The notes: generated by a model not told the origin, from the sequence alone. Shown: positions 8,423 to 16,238, counted from the stretch's first letter. The stretch: 51,232 nucleotides of DNA from Ruminococcus sp. JC304 (GCA_000285855.2 HE978651.1:542138-593369); one strand, 5' to 3'. A program made the numbers and translations.

Positions 8423-9442
8423 TCAGGAAGCATTTTTTGCAAATTCTGTGTTGACCAGTTCTGCATACGATGTACGTTCTTTCAGTTCACCTGCGTCTTC
8501 CAGGATATCCTGCAGAAGCTCAAATCCTTCCTGTCCAAACACCAGATTTTCTTTCCAGGTGTCCTGATCGTAATAGCGTTTTACAATGGCTGTGATGGTA
8601 TCCAGATCTGTTTCCGGGAACTGAGGCTCGATGATTTCTGCGATTTCCTCAGGAGTGTGGTTCTGGACAAAATCCATACCTTTTTGCAGAGCATTGGTAA
8701 ATTTCTGCATGATATCAGGATTCTTTTTCATATAGCTGGTTTTGGCGCTATAGGAGGTGTATGGCACATAGCCAGAGTCAACACCCAGGGATGCCACAAC
8801 ATACCCGGCACCCTGCTTTTCAAGAGCAGTAGCAGAGGGTTCAAACTCCACAGTAAAGTCTGCTGAATTATTTCCTGTAAAAGCAGCCGCAGTGGAGCCA
8901 AAGTCAATACTCTGGTCAATAGACAGATCTTTCTGAGGGTCAAGTCCATTCTGTTTCAGAATATACTCAAATACCATTTCCGGCATGCCACCCTTGCGGC
9001 CTCCAAGAACTTTTTTGTTTTTCAGATCTTCCCATTTAAAATCCGGCATTTCTTCTCTTGCCACAAGGAAATTTCCGGCCCGCTGGGTAAGCTGTGCAAA
9101 GTTTACAACAGGATCGGTAGCTCCTTCCTGATAGGCATAAATAGATGCTTCTGCGCCCATAAATCCGATATCTGCCTCACCGGATATGACTGCGGTCATA
9201 GTTTTATCGGCTCCAAAGCCAGTTACAAGGGTCAGATCAAGCCCCTCATCTTTAAAATACCCTTTTTCAATTGCTACATACTGCGGAGCATAGAAAATAG
9301 AATGTGCCACTTCATTTAAGGTAACCTTTGTAAGCGTCTTATCATCCGGACTGTCCTTTTTCTTTGCAAATACTGTTACCGGCAGAGCAGTCACAGCGAG
9401 TATAACCGCAGTTGTCAGCGCGATCCATTTTTTATTTTTCAT
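8423..9442 (-). CDS. SsuA/ThiY/NMT1-like ABC substrate-binding protein, orphan
   Basis: This exported binding protein belongs to the NMT1/THI5-like group that takes up sulfonates, nitrate, taurine or thiamine precursors. An N-terminal signal (residues 1-26) ends in VFA, a signal peptidase I site, followed by the mature domain with family traits such as IFYAPQYVAIEKGYFKDEG and SGEADIGFMG. It is 339 residues, a usual length. Two oddities: there is no lipobox cysteine, although Gram-positive binding proteins are normally lipoproteins, and there is no matching permease or ATPase nearby. The substrate cannot be read from the sequence. The start follows AAAGGAG. Confidence 0.85.
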   Translation of the reverse strand: MKNKKWIALTTAVILAVTALPVTVFAKKKDSPDDKTLTKVTLNEVAHSIFYAPQYVAIEKGYFKDEGLDLTLVTGFGADKTMTAVISGEADIGFMGAEASIYAYQEGATDPVVNFAQLTQRAGNFLVAREEMPDFKWEDLKNKKVLGGRKGGMPEMVFEYILKQNGLDPQKDLSIDQSIDFGSTAAAFTGNNSADFTVEFEPSATALEKQGAGYVVASLGVDSGYVPYTSYSAKTSYMKKNPDIMQKFTNALQKGMDFVQNHTPEEIAEIIEPQFPETDLDTITAIVKRYYDQDTWKENLVFGQEGFELLQDILEDAGELKERTSYAELVNTEFAKNAS

Positions 9443-9558
9443 ACAGATACTCCTTTACAAACTTCTGCTGTTAAGATATGCAGGAGGCAGAGGAATCGTT
9501 CATATATATCAGTCAAATAGATGTTTTGCATTTCTATATAAAAAAACATCAAACTTTG

Positions 9559-9587
9559 TTGACAAGCCCCAAGACATTTGATAAACT
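9559..9587 (+). promoter_or_regulatory. Promoter of the Mn2+ riboswitch operon
   Basis: TTGACA (9559-9564), a 17-base spacer and TAAACT (9582-9587), about 20 bases ahead of the riboswitch aptamer. Confidence 0.7.
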
Positions 9588-9608
9588 TTGTCAAGTAACT
9601 TAATATTC

Positions 9609-9702
9609 CATGAGGGAGTAGTTAGCGCGAAAGTGTGGTTTGTCAACATTCTGATTATATTAGAGAGTATAATCTGGCAAATCTTAAATAATGAGACTCA
9701 TG
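9609..9702 (+). promoter_or_regulatory. yybP-ykoY (Mn2+) riboswitch aptamer
   Basis: P1 is formed by CATGAG (9609-9614) and CTCATG (9697-9702). Right after the 5' strand comes the conserved GGGAGTAG, then a hairpin GCGCGAAAGTGT, and a helix TTTGTCAACA...CTGGCAAA with a long inner stem GATTATA/TATAATC, the layout of the yybP-ykoY class. Members bind Mn2+ and switch on exporters. The downstream genes, a cation exchanger and a GDT1 family Mn2+ exporter, fit this. No covariance search was run. Confidence 0.8.
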
Positions 9703-9765
9703 TATATCGATTAGCAGCTTATGTATGATGCATTGGTTGGTAATTGATATACATGAGTCTTTTTT
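9694..9765 (+). terminator. Riboswitch-controlled terminator
   Basis: AGACTCATGTATATC (9694-9708) pairs with its exact complement at 9746-9760, followed by a T-run to 9765. The 5' arm uses the same CTCATG as the aptamer P1 stem, so P1 and the terminator exclude each other. Ligand binding should stabilise P1 and let transcription continue, an ON switch. Confidence 0.88.
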
Positions 9766-9913
9766 ATACCACAGAAAATTACTCTGTAATGTTTCTATAG
9801 TATAAAGGCTTTCCGGGCAGAATAGCAGGATTCTTTTACGGTTGTTGGGTATACTCGTAATGGCGGATATTTCGGCTGACAATACTGTTATGGAGAATAA
9901 AAGGAGAAAACAT

Positions 9914-10915
9914 ATGGAAAAATTCATTAACAACGCCCCATTTGCCCTTGTGCTTGTATTTCTTGTAATAGGTTTTGTGCTGCTTATTAAAGGTGCAGAC
10001 TTTTTCGTAGAGGGAAGCTCAAGTGTAGCAAAGAGACTGCATGTTCCGTCTATCATTATCGGACTTACCATTGTTGCAATGGGAACATCACTTCCGGAGA
10101 CTGCAGTCAGTGTATCAGCTTCACTTACTGGCAATAATGAGCTTGCAGTAAGTAATGTAGTCGGCTCCAATATATTCAACCTGATGGTTGTTATTGGTGT
10201 GTGTGCAATGATCGCCACAGTAAATGTTGCAAAAGAAACAATAAAGAGAGATATTCCATTTTCTCTTATCTGTGCAGGACTTTTATTGTTTTTGGGAATT
10301 GCAGGATTTGGCGATAAAGCAGGCATGATACTTGGACATCTTGACGGTGTAATATTCCTTGGCGCCTTTGCAGGCTATATTTCTTATATGATCAAAGTTG
10401 CATTAAAGGCAAGTAAGGAAGGCAGGAAGGTTGAGATTGAAGGCGCTTCAGAGGAGGAAATCAGGCTGATTTCCGTGCCGCTCAGTATTCTGTTTATTAT
10501 TGGCGGTGCGGCTGCAATCGCAGTTGGCGGAGATATTACTGTAGATGCGGCATCAAGGATAGCAAGTGACCTTGGAATGAGCCAGACACTTATCGGGCTT
10601 ACGATTGTTTCAATAGGAACATCACTTCCGGAGCTTGTGACTTCAATAGTGGCAGCCAGAAAGAATGAAGTTGATATGGCGCTTGGCAATGCAATCGGTT
10701 CCAATGTATTTAATATACTTATGGTACTTGGCATTGCATCAGCAATTAGTCCCGTCAGCCTGATCACTGAGAATATTATTGATCTGTGTGTACTTATTGT
10801 ATTTACAGTCTGTGTATGGATATTTGCAGGAACCAAAAAGAAAATTGGAAAAATCGAAGGATTTGCTATGGTTGCACTTTATGCGATATATGCGGTTTAC
10901 ATTGTAATAAGATAA
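9914..10915 (+). CDS. CaCA family calcium/sodium-type cation antiporter (YrbG-like)
   Basis: The 333-residue membrane protein consists of two homologous halves of about five helices each, with the alpha-repeat motifs GTSLPE at 57-62 and 235-240 and GSNIFN/GSNVFN after each, which line the cation site in this superfamily. Known YrbG-like members exchange Ca2+ for Na+ or H+; some relatives carry Mn2+. Because it sits behind a Mn2+ riboswitch and beside a GDT1 exporter, Mn2+ or Mn2+/Ca2+ efflux is inferred. ATG 9914 is chosen because AAGGAG lies seven bases upstream; the longer frame from 9842 has no ribosome site. Confidence 0.88.
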   Translation: MEKFINNAPFALVLVFLVIGFVLLIKGADFFVEGSSSVAKRLHVPSIIIGLTIVAMGTSLPETAVSVSASLTGNNELAVSNVVGSNIFNLMVVIGVCAMIATVNVAKETIKRDIPFSLICAGLLLFLGIAGFGDKAGMILGHLDGVIFLGAFAGYISYMIKVALKASKEGRKVEIEGASEEEIRLISVPLSILFIIGGAAAIAVGGDITVDAASRIASDLGMSQTLIGLTIVSIGTSLPELVTSIVAARKNEVDMALGNAIGSNVFNILMVLGIASAISPVSLITENIIDLCVLIVFTVCVWIFAGTKKKIGKIEGFAMVALYAIYAVYIVIR

Positions 10916-10930
10916 AGGAGATATCAGAAA

Positions 10931-11611
10931 ATGATATTGTTTTTTAAGATATTTTTTACTGAATTTATAGCAGAGATGGGAGATAAAACCCAGCTTATGC
11001 TTATTGCTCTTACTTCTAAACACAAGTTAAAAGATATTATACTGGGAACTGCAGCAGCAATTCTTGTACTTAATGGACTGGCCGTTCTTGCAGGTGGGCT
11101 GGTCAGTGAATTTATTCCTGACTGGCTTATTAAAACAGCAGCAGCACTTGCATTTCTCTATTTTGCCGCATCAACAATTGCCGGAGATGAGGATAATGAA
11201 GAGGAAGAGGGTGGCAAATCAAAGATTAAGTTTGCCCCTCTTGCAGTTTTCTGTACATTTTTCCTGGCAGAACTTGGAGACAAGACACAGCTGACTGCTA
11301 TTACATTTGGTGCAAATGAAGGTATGGGGGCAGCCTTTGTTGTATGGATTGCATGTTCACTGGGGCTTTTTGCAGCGGACATTCTTGGAATGTTAGTCGG
11401 TTATTTTTTAAAGAGCAAAACTCCGGATGGACTGCTTAATACAATTGCATTTATCATATTCTCTGTTTTCGGTGTATATACACTTTACCAGGCACTTAAG
11501 CTTATCAGTGCAGGTGTCTGTCCAATCCCGGTATGGCCGGTGCTTATGGCTGTGACTATTGTTTTTGCTGCTTTATGTGGCTGCCTTTTTATGAAAAAAA
11601 AGATAAAATAA
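10931..11611 (+). CDS. GDT1/TMEM165 (UPF0016) family Mn2+ exporter
   Basis: The 226-residue membrane protein has two copies of the family signature E-x-G-D-K-T: EMGDKT at 15-20 and ELGDKT at 114-119, in two inverted three-helix halves joined by an acidic loop (about 78-92, rich in D and E). Bacterial relatives such as MneA export Mn2+ and are often controlled by yybP-ykoY riboswitches. It lies 15 bases after the antiporter gene with AAAGGAG ahead of the start, so the two form one operon under the riboswitch at 9609. Together they would form a Mn2+ detoxification unit. Confidence 0.93.
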   Translation: MILFFKIFFTEFIAEMGDKTQLMLIALTSKHKLKDIILGTAAAILVLNGLAVLAGGLVSEFIPDWLIKTAAALAFLYFAASTIAGDEDNEEEEGGKSKIKFAPLAVFCTFFLAELGDKTQLTAITFGANEGMGAAFVVWIACSLGLFAADILGMLVGYFLKSKTPDGLLNTIAFIIFSVFGVYTLYQALKLISAGVCPIPVWPVLMAVTIVFAALCGCLFMKKKIK

Positions 11612-11613
11612 AT

Positions 11614-11642
11614 TTGTCATACCTAAAAATATGTGTTAAAAT
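11614..11642 (+). promoter_or_regulatory. Promoter of the preQ1-controlled operon
   Basis: TTGTCA (11614-11619), a 17-base spacer and TAAAAT (11637-11642), beginning right after the exporter stop codon. Transcription would start near 11649, just before the aptamer. Confidence 0.65.
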
Positions 11643-11652
11643 AACCATTGCA

Positions 11653-11687
11653 ACTGGTTCGAAACCCTCCCAGTATAAAAAACTAGG
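11653..11687 (+). promoter_or_regulatory. preQ1-I riboswitch aptamer
   Basis: A short P1 stem ACTGG/CCAGT (11653-11657 and 11670-11674) encloses the conserved GGTTC and ACCCTC segments and is followed by the hallmark A-rich tail ATAAAAAACTAGG (11675-11687), which docks on the stem as an H-type pseudoknot in known members. The match to the B. subtilis queC leader is visible by eye: GGTTC, ACCCTC and ATAAAAAACTA. It predicts control by the queuosine precursor preQ1. Confidence 0.87.
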
Positions 11688-11705
11688 CAAAGTAAAAATA
11701 TTGCG

Positions 11706-11729
11706 GCCGTTTATGAGCTATCATAAGCG
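11706..11729 (+). promoter_or_regulatory. Hairpin between the preQ1 aptamer and its terminator
   Basis: CCGTTTATGA and TCATAAGCGG pair (one G-T wobble) around GCTA. It separates the aptamer tail from the terminator and may bring the A-rich tail close to the U-rich terminator arm as an antiterminator; this last step is inference. Confidence 0.5.
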
Positions 11730-11744
11730 GTCTGTTTGCTGATG

Positions 11745-11781
11745 CTTTTGTTTATTGAGGGATAAACAAAAGTATTTTTTT
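11745..11781 (+). terminator. Terminator/attenuator before the nucleoside hydrolase gene
   Basis: CTTTTGTTTAT (11745-11755) pairs exactly with ATAAACAAAAG (11762-11772), followed by a run of seven T. It ends only 21 bases before the start codon, leaving no room for a promoter after it, so it must be an attenuator of this operon, presumably governed by the preQ1 aptamer. Confidence 0.87.
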
Positions 11782-11802
11782 GCTTTGACAGAAAGGAATT
11801 AA

Positions 11803-12792
11803 ATGAAAAAAAGAAAAGTAATTATTGATTGTGATCCGGGGATTGATGACAGTCTTGCGATTATGCTTGCACTGAAATCACCGGAAATCGAAGTGATCGG
11901 AATCACCATTGTGTGTGGAAATTCACCGGTGGAGATGGGATTTGGAAATGCAAAGAAAATCCTGAAGCAGATGAACCGTCTGGATGTTCCCGTATACATT
12001 GGGGAAAGTACTCCCTTAAGGCGGGATTATGTGAATGCTCTGGATACTCACGGAGAAGACGGGCTTGGCGAAAGCTTTCTGCCGGAAGTAACCGGTTATC
12101 AGCAGCAGATCAGTGCTGTGGATTTTCTTGCTGATGTATTGAAAAAAGAGAAAGTATCCATAATCGAACTGGCACCTATGACCAATCTTGCCAGACTGAT
12201 CCAGAAGGATAAAGAAGCATTTTCCTGTATTGAGGAGATTGTTTCCATGGGCGGCAGCTTTAAAAGTCATGGAAACTGTTCACCTGTTGCAGAATACAAT
12301 TACTGGTGTGACCCGGACGGGGCTTCCCTGGTGTATGAGACACTCCATCAGAATGGCCAGAAAATCCATATGGTGGGGCTGGATGTGACGAGAAAGATTG
12401 TGCTCACGCCTGATTTGCTGGAGTATATGTGCCGTCTGAACAAAGAAACAGGGGAATTTGTAAAGAAGATTACGAAATTCTATTTTGATTTCCACTGGGA
12501 ATGGGAGCATATCATTGGCTGTGTGATTAATGATCCCCTGGCAGTGGCATATTTTATCAATCCGGAACTCTGTAAAGGCTTTGATTCCTATGTACAGATT
12601 GAAACAGAGGGAATTTCTCTTGGACAGTCTGTTGTGGATTCTATGAATTTCTACCGGAAAGCTCCAAATGCAAGGGTGCTGACTGAGGTAGATGTGTATG
12701 GATTCTTTCAGATGTTTCTTTCAAGAATCCTTGATCAGAAACCGGAAGAACTGGATATTTTACAAGATTTAATACGAGGAGATTTAAAATGA
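11803..12792 (+). CDS. queK: IUNH-family nucleoside hydrolase, probable queuosine hydrolase (QueK-like)
   Basis: The 329-residue protein has the Ca2+-binding DCDPGIDD motif at 9-16 and the second metal Asp in NDPLAVAY near residue 247, as in inosine/uridine nucleoside hydrolases, which split the N-glycosidic bond of ribonucleosides. Sequence alone does not fix the base. The preQ1-I riboswitch upstream and the ECF S gene downstream match the queuosine salvage loci of Clostridioides difficile, where QueK releases queuine from queuosine. I therefore infer queuosine as substrate. The alternative is a general nucleoside hydrolase. Its end overlaps the next start (ATGA). Confidence 0.75.
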   Translation: MKKRKVIIDCDPGIDDSLAIMLALKSPEIEVIGITIVCGNSPVEMGFGNAKKILKQMNRLDVPVYIGESTPLRRDYVNALDTHGEDGLGESFLPEVTGYQQQISAVDFLADVLKKEKVSIIELAPMTNLARLIQKDKEAFSCIEEIVSMGGSFKSHGNCSPVAEYNYWCDPDGASLVYETLHQNGQKIHMVGLDVTRKIVLTPDLLEYMCRLNKETGEFVKKITKFYFDFHWEWEHIIGCVINDPLAVAYFINPELCKGFDSYVQIETEGISLGQSVVDSMNFYRKAPNARVLTEVDVYGFFQMFLSRILDQKPEELDILQDLIRGDLK

Positions 12793-13346
12793 AAACTGAA
12801 AAAATAAGTGTACAGAAAATCTGTATGATCGCTTTTGCTATCTGCATTAATTTTGTGGGAGGACAGATTGCTTTATTTCTGAAACTTCCTATTTATCTGG
12901 ACAGTATTGGAACTGTATTTGTGGCTGCTGTCTTGGGACCCTTTTATGGAATGCTGCCCAATCTGCTCAGCGGTCTGCTGATGGGAATGACTGTAGATAT
13001 TTATTCCCTGTATTACGCTCCGGTAGGAATTCTTCTTGGTTTTGTGACAGGTCTTGTGTACAGAAAATTCCAGCCGAAAAAGTGGCAGATATTTCCGGCT
13101 GCTCTTGTGATCACACTTCCATCTACTATAATCAGTTCCTGTATTACGGCATTTTTATTTGGAGGAATCACTTCTTCTGGATCCACTGTTCTTGTACAGC
13201 TTCTGGCAAAAACACCTCTTGGAATGGTAGGAAGCTGTTTTGTAGTTCAGTTTATCACGGACTACATTGACAGGGTTCTGTGTATTGCAGTAGCAGCAGT
13301 TCTTATTACAGCGCTGCGTAAAAGTATGAAGGAGAATTTTGCCTGA
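12789..13346 (+). CDS. qrtT: ECF transporter S component, probable queuosine/queuine uptake (QrtT-like)
   Basis: The 185-residue protein has about six hydrophobic helices and the glycine-rich pattern of ECF S components, for example YLDSIGTVFVAAVLGPFYG and LLMGMTVDIYSLYYAPVGI. S components give substrate specificity and share an EcfA-EcfA-EcfT energising module, which is present at 40.7-43.3 kb in this window. It is translationally coupled to the hydrolase (4-base overlap) and to the SDR gene (1-base overlap). It does not resemble the QueT family. A queuosine or queuine substrate is inferred from the preQ1 riboswitch and the hydrolase. Confidence 0.7.
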   Translation: MKTEKISVQKICMIAFAICINFVGGQIALFLKLPIYLDSIGTVFVAAVLGPFYGMLPNLLSGLLMGMTVDIYSLYYAPVGILLGFVTGLVYRKFQPKKWQIFPAALVITLPSTIISSCITAFLFGGITSSGSTVLVQLLAKTPLGMVGSCFVVQFITDYIDRVLCIAVAAVLITALRKSMKENFA

Positions 13347-13996
13347 TGAAAGTCCTGATCACAGGCACAGCATCCGGGATCGGAAAAGGCTGTGCAGAAT
13401 TTTTCCTGAAAGAAAATCATGAAGTCTATGGATTTGATAAAAATATATCCTCGATCCAACATCCGAAATATACTCATTTCTGTCTGGATATCAGAGACAA
13501 AAGCTCTTATCCGGAAATCGGACCGGTAGATATTCTGATCAATAACGCAGGGGTTCAGAATGGCGATGATATTGATGTAAATCTGAAAGGGACGATTTCT
13601 GTTACAGAACATTACGGCATTCATCCCAATATTTATTCTGTTATTATGATCGGATCAGCAAGCGGGCATACAGGTTCTGAATTTCCGGAGTATGCAGCAA
13701 GTAAAGGAGGAGTTCTTGCCTATACGAAAAATGTGGCCATGAGGATAGCTCCGTATCAGGCCACATGCAACAGTCTGGATTTCGGCGGGGTTATGACTGA
13801 GCTGAACCGACCGGTGATGGAGGATGAAAAGCTCTGGGATCAGATCATGGAACTTACACCTCTGAAACGGTGGATGTCTGTGGAAGAGGCAGCAGAGTGG
13901 ATTTACTTTATGGCGGTAAAAAACCGTTTCTGTACAGGCCAGAACATTCTCATTGACGGTCTGGAGGCCGGAAACTGTAATTTTATCTGGCCATAG
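13346..13996 (+). CDS. Short-chain dehydrogenase/reductase in the queuosine salvage operon
   Basis: The 216-residue classical SDR has the Rossmann motif GTASGIGKG at 7-15, NNAG at 67-70, and the catalytic Ser/Tyr/Lys set with Y116 and K120 in YAASKGG. An NAD(P)-dependent oxidation or reduction of an alcohol or ketone is expected. The start codon overlaps the stop of the S component gene (TGATG), so it is the third gene of the preQ1-controlled operon. Known queuine salvage operons carry the radical SAM lyase QueL at a comparable place; an SDR is not part of the described pathway, so its role is unknown. It is somewhat shorter than typical 245-residue SDRs. Confidence 0.85.
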   Translation: MKVLITGTASGIGKGCAEFFLKENHEVYGFDKNISSIQHPKYTHFCLDIRDKSSYPEIGPVDILINNAGVQNGDDIDVNLKGTISVTEHYGIHPNIYSVIMIGSASGHTGSEFPEYAASKGGVLAYTKNVAMRIAPYQATCNSLDFGGVMTELNRPVMEDEKLWDQIMELTPLKRWMSVEEAAEWIYFMAVKNRFCTGQNILIDGLEAGNCNFIWP

Positions 13997-14135
13997 AGTG
14001 AAGGTTAAAAATCGTGTTTTGAGAAATCATTTCTGGAATCTGCTGTTATTTTGTGCCTGAATATGATAAAATGGGAAAATAGTGATAAAGATATTTCAAA
14101 GATAAAGAAAGTATTTAACTGGAGGCGCAAAAATT

Positions 14136-15494
14136 ATGGATATTAAAGAACAGATTCATGGATTAACAGAGGAGATGCTTACCAATCTGGGAAGGCTGGT
14201 TGCCATTGATTCTCAGCTTGGCACTCCCACAGAGGGAAAACCCTTTGGAGAAGGTCCTGCCAAAGCACTGGAAGAAGGTCTTAAGATTGCACAGGAGCTT
14301 GGATTTAAAACAGTCAATCTGGACAATTACTGTGGTTACGCAGAGATGGGCGAGGGTGATGAGATTGTTGGTATTGCCGGACATCTGGATATCGTACCTG
14401 TAGGTGGGGACTGGAGCTATGATCCGTTTAAACTGACACGTGAGGGTGATTATGTTTACGGTCGTGGAACAACAGATGATAAGGGACCTGTTCTGGAAGC
14501 TCTTTATGCAATGAAGCTTCTCCGCGATTCAGGTGTGAAGCTGAACAAGAGAGTACGTCTCATTATGGGATGTAATGAGGAAACAGGTTCCAAATGTATG
14601 GAACATTATAATGAAGTGGCAGAAGAATTATCCTGTGGCTTTACTCCGGATGCCAGCTTCCCGTGTATTCATGGCGAGAAAGGTCATATGGGAATGATGG
14701 CATATTCAAAGAATACAAAGATCATTTCCGCAGATGGCGGTTTCGTTTCCAATGCAGTATGTGATTCCTGCACCATCGTTGTTCCGGCAGAGGCTGGTTT
14801 GAAAGAAAAACTGGAAGCAGCACTTTCTGAAACAAAACTTCAGGAATACAAACTGACAGAAGAAAATGGACAGATCAGTATCTATGCAAAAGGAGTTCCG
14901 GCACATGCCAGCACACCAACTCTCGGAGTGAACGCAGCAGGAGTTACTTTTGAGTGTCTGGAAAAAGCAGGATTCGAAGATGATTTTGTAAAATTCTACA
15001 ATACACATATCGGTACATCCTGTGACGGTGCAGGGATTGGACTTAAATTTGCAGATGAGTACGGAGATCTCACCTTATGTAACGGAATCATTAAGACAGA
15101 AAATGGTGTCGTTTCCTGTACTATCGATATCCGTGTACCTGTCACATTAAAAGCAGACGAAGTCCGCAAAATGTGTGCAGACAGACTGGAAGATGAAAAT
15201 GGCCGCATGGAAATCCTGGAGATTGGTGATCCATTATTCTTCCCAAGAGAATCCCCACTGGTAAATGCTTTATACAAAGCTTACACAGATGTAACAGGCG
15301 ATACAGAGAACAAGCCGATGGTGATCGGTGGCGGCACTTATGCAAAATCTCTTAAGAATATCATTGCATTTGGACCTGAGAAGCCGGGAATCGATTATCG
15401 TATTCACAGTGCAGATGAATTTATTCTCGTATCCGGTATGGAAGAGGCAGTTCTGGTTTATATGGAAGCAATCAAGAACCTTCTGGCAATCTGA
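14136..15494 (+). CDS. pepV: M20-family dipeptidase PepV
   Basis: This cytoplasmic zinc dipeptidase cleaves a broad range of dipeptides after peptide uptake. The 452 residues match PepV length. Zinc ligand motifs are visible in order: GHLDIVPVGGDW near 87, YGRGTTDDKGP near 108-118, GCNEETGS near 144-151 and the late His in the GPEKPGIDYRIHSADEF segment; the lid domain has VPAHASTP. The ribosome site CTGGAGG lies ahead of the ATG. An extended -10 (TGATAAAAT, about 14065-14073) without a clear -35 is the best promoter candidate. Confidence 0.93.
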   Translation: MDIKEQIHGLTEEMLTNLGRLVAIDSQLGTPTEGKPFGEGPAKALEEGLKIAQELGFKTVNLDNYCGYAEMGEGDEIVGIAGHLDIVPVGGDWSYDPFKLTREGDYVYGRGTTDDKGPVLEALYAMKLLRDSGVKLNKRVRLIMGCNEETGSKCMEHYNEVAEELSCGFTPDASFPCIHGEKGHMGMMAYSKNTKIISADGGFVSNAVCDSCTIVVPAEAGLKEKLEAALSETKLQEYKLTEENGQISIYAKGVPAHASTPTLGVNAAGVTFECLEKAGFEDDFVKFYNTHIGTSCDGAGIGLKFADEYGDLTLCNGIIKTENGVVSCTIDIRVPVTLKADEVRKMCADRLEDENGRMEILEIGDPLFFPRESPLVNALYKAYTDVTGDTENKPMVIGGGTYAKSLKNIIAFGPEKPGIDYRIHSADEFILVSGMEEAVLVYMEAIKNLLAI

Positions 15495-15533
15495 TGAAAA
15501 ATGATAGAGTAGTTATTAAATGGAGAGCAGAAC

Positions 15534-16088
15534 ATGAAGGCAGCAGTATTTTTCCCTGGTATCGGGTATCATTGTGACAAGCCGCTTTTATATTATTCAC
15601 GAAAGCTGGCACAGGAATGTGGCTATGAAGAAACAATTGCATTAAGCTATACTTATGATGGCGGAAATATCCGGGGAAATGAAGAAAAAATGCAGCAGGC
15701 ATTCGAAATACTGTACACACAGGCGGAGAAAAGTCTTTCTTCCATTGATTTTGGAAAATATGATGAAATATTATTTGTTGCAAAAAGTGTAGGCACGATC
15801 ATAGCATCTGCATATGCGGAGAAACACAGCATCAGATGCCGGCAGATACTATACACACCATTGAAATACACATACAATTTTGCTCACAGAGATGCCATTG
15901 CCTTTATCGGAACTTCAGATCCATGGAGTATTGTTCCTGAAATACAGGCTCTTTCCAAAAAACAGCAGGTGCCAATGTATACTTATGAAAATGCAAACCA
16001 TTCACTGGAAACAACAGATACACTGGAAAACCTGAAAATTCTCCAGGATGTTATGGGGAAAATTAAAGGATTTTTGGAGCGGAAATAA
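15534..16088 (+). CDS. Small alpha/beta hydrolase
   Basis: The 184-residue protein has an alpha/beta hydrolase core: an oxyanion-type turn FPGIG near 7-11, the nucleophile elbow with Ser85 in VAKSVGT, an acid Asp129 in GTSDPW and a His156 in ANHSLE, a plausible catalytic triad. The nucleophile elbow has Ala instead of the first Gly of G-x-S-x-G. The substrate is unknown; carboxylesterase or dienelactone-hydrolase-like activity is possible. It starts 39 bases after pepV with GGAGAG ahead, so it probably belongs to the pepV transcript, which ends at the terminator at 16126. Confidence 0.75.
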   Translation: MKAAVFFPGIGYHCDKPLLYYSRKLAQECGYEETIALSYTYDGGNIRGNEEKMQQAFEILYTQAEKSLSSIDFGKYDEILFVAKSVGTIIASAYAEKHSIRCRQILYTPLKYTYNFAHRDAIAFIGTSDPWSIVPEIQALSKKQQVPMYTYENANHSLETTDTLENLKILQDVMGKIKGFLERK

Positions 16089-16125
16089 GAAAAAGCATAT
16101 AATTATATTGAGTAGATGCGTGCAG

Positions 16126-16162
16126 AGAAGTGTCAAGAAACTATTTCTTGACACTTCTTTTT
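16126..16162 (+). terminator. Terminator after the alpha/beta hydrolase gene
   Basis: AGAAGTGTCAAGAAA (16126-16140), loop CTA and the complementary arm followed by a T-rich tail. Its 3' arm carries the TTGACA used by the promoter of the next gene. Confidence 0.88.
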
Positions 16163-16177
16163 GCTCCATGCTATACT
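16148..16177 (+). promoter_or_regulatory. Promoter of the HTH/HipA-like pair, overlapping the upstream terminator
   Basis: TTGACA (16148-16153), an 18-base spacer and TATACT (16172-16177). The -35 lies in the 3' arm of the terminator. Just downstream, ACACA (16183-16187) and TGTGT (16196-16200) form an inverted repeat that could be an autoregulatory operator. Confidence 0.6.
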
Positions 16178-16238
16178 CAATTACACAAACTGTTCTGTGT
16201 GAAAGTGGTTTCCATAATGTCTCTTTGAAGGTGGTGAT

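Noticed and set aside
6985-9442. Sugar ATPase and binding protein as one ABC transporter
   Set aside because: The ATPase is of the CUT1 sugar type and the binding protein is of the SsuA/NMT1 type, which belong to different transporter classes, and they are separated by 325 non-coding bases.
9655-10326. Reverse-strand open frame of 223 residues over the riboswitch and exchanger
   Set aside because: It runs through the riboswitch terminator and the conserved exchanger frame; it is a mirror of the alpha repeat.
11653-11674. TGGTTCGAAACC read as a tRNA T-arm remnant
   Set aside because: The T-stem does not pair, and the following ATAAAAAACTAGG tail identifies the region as a preQ1-I riboswitch.
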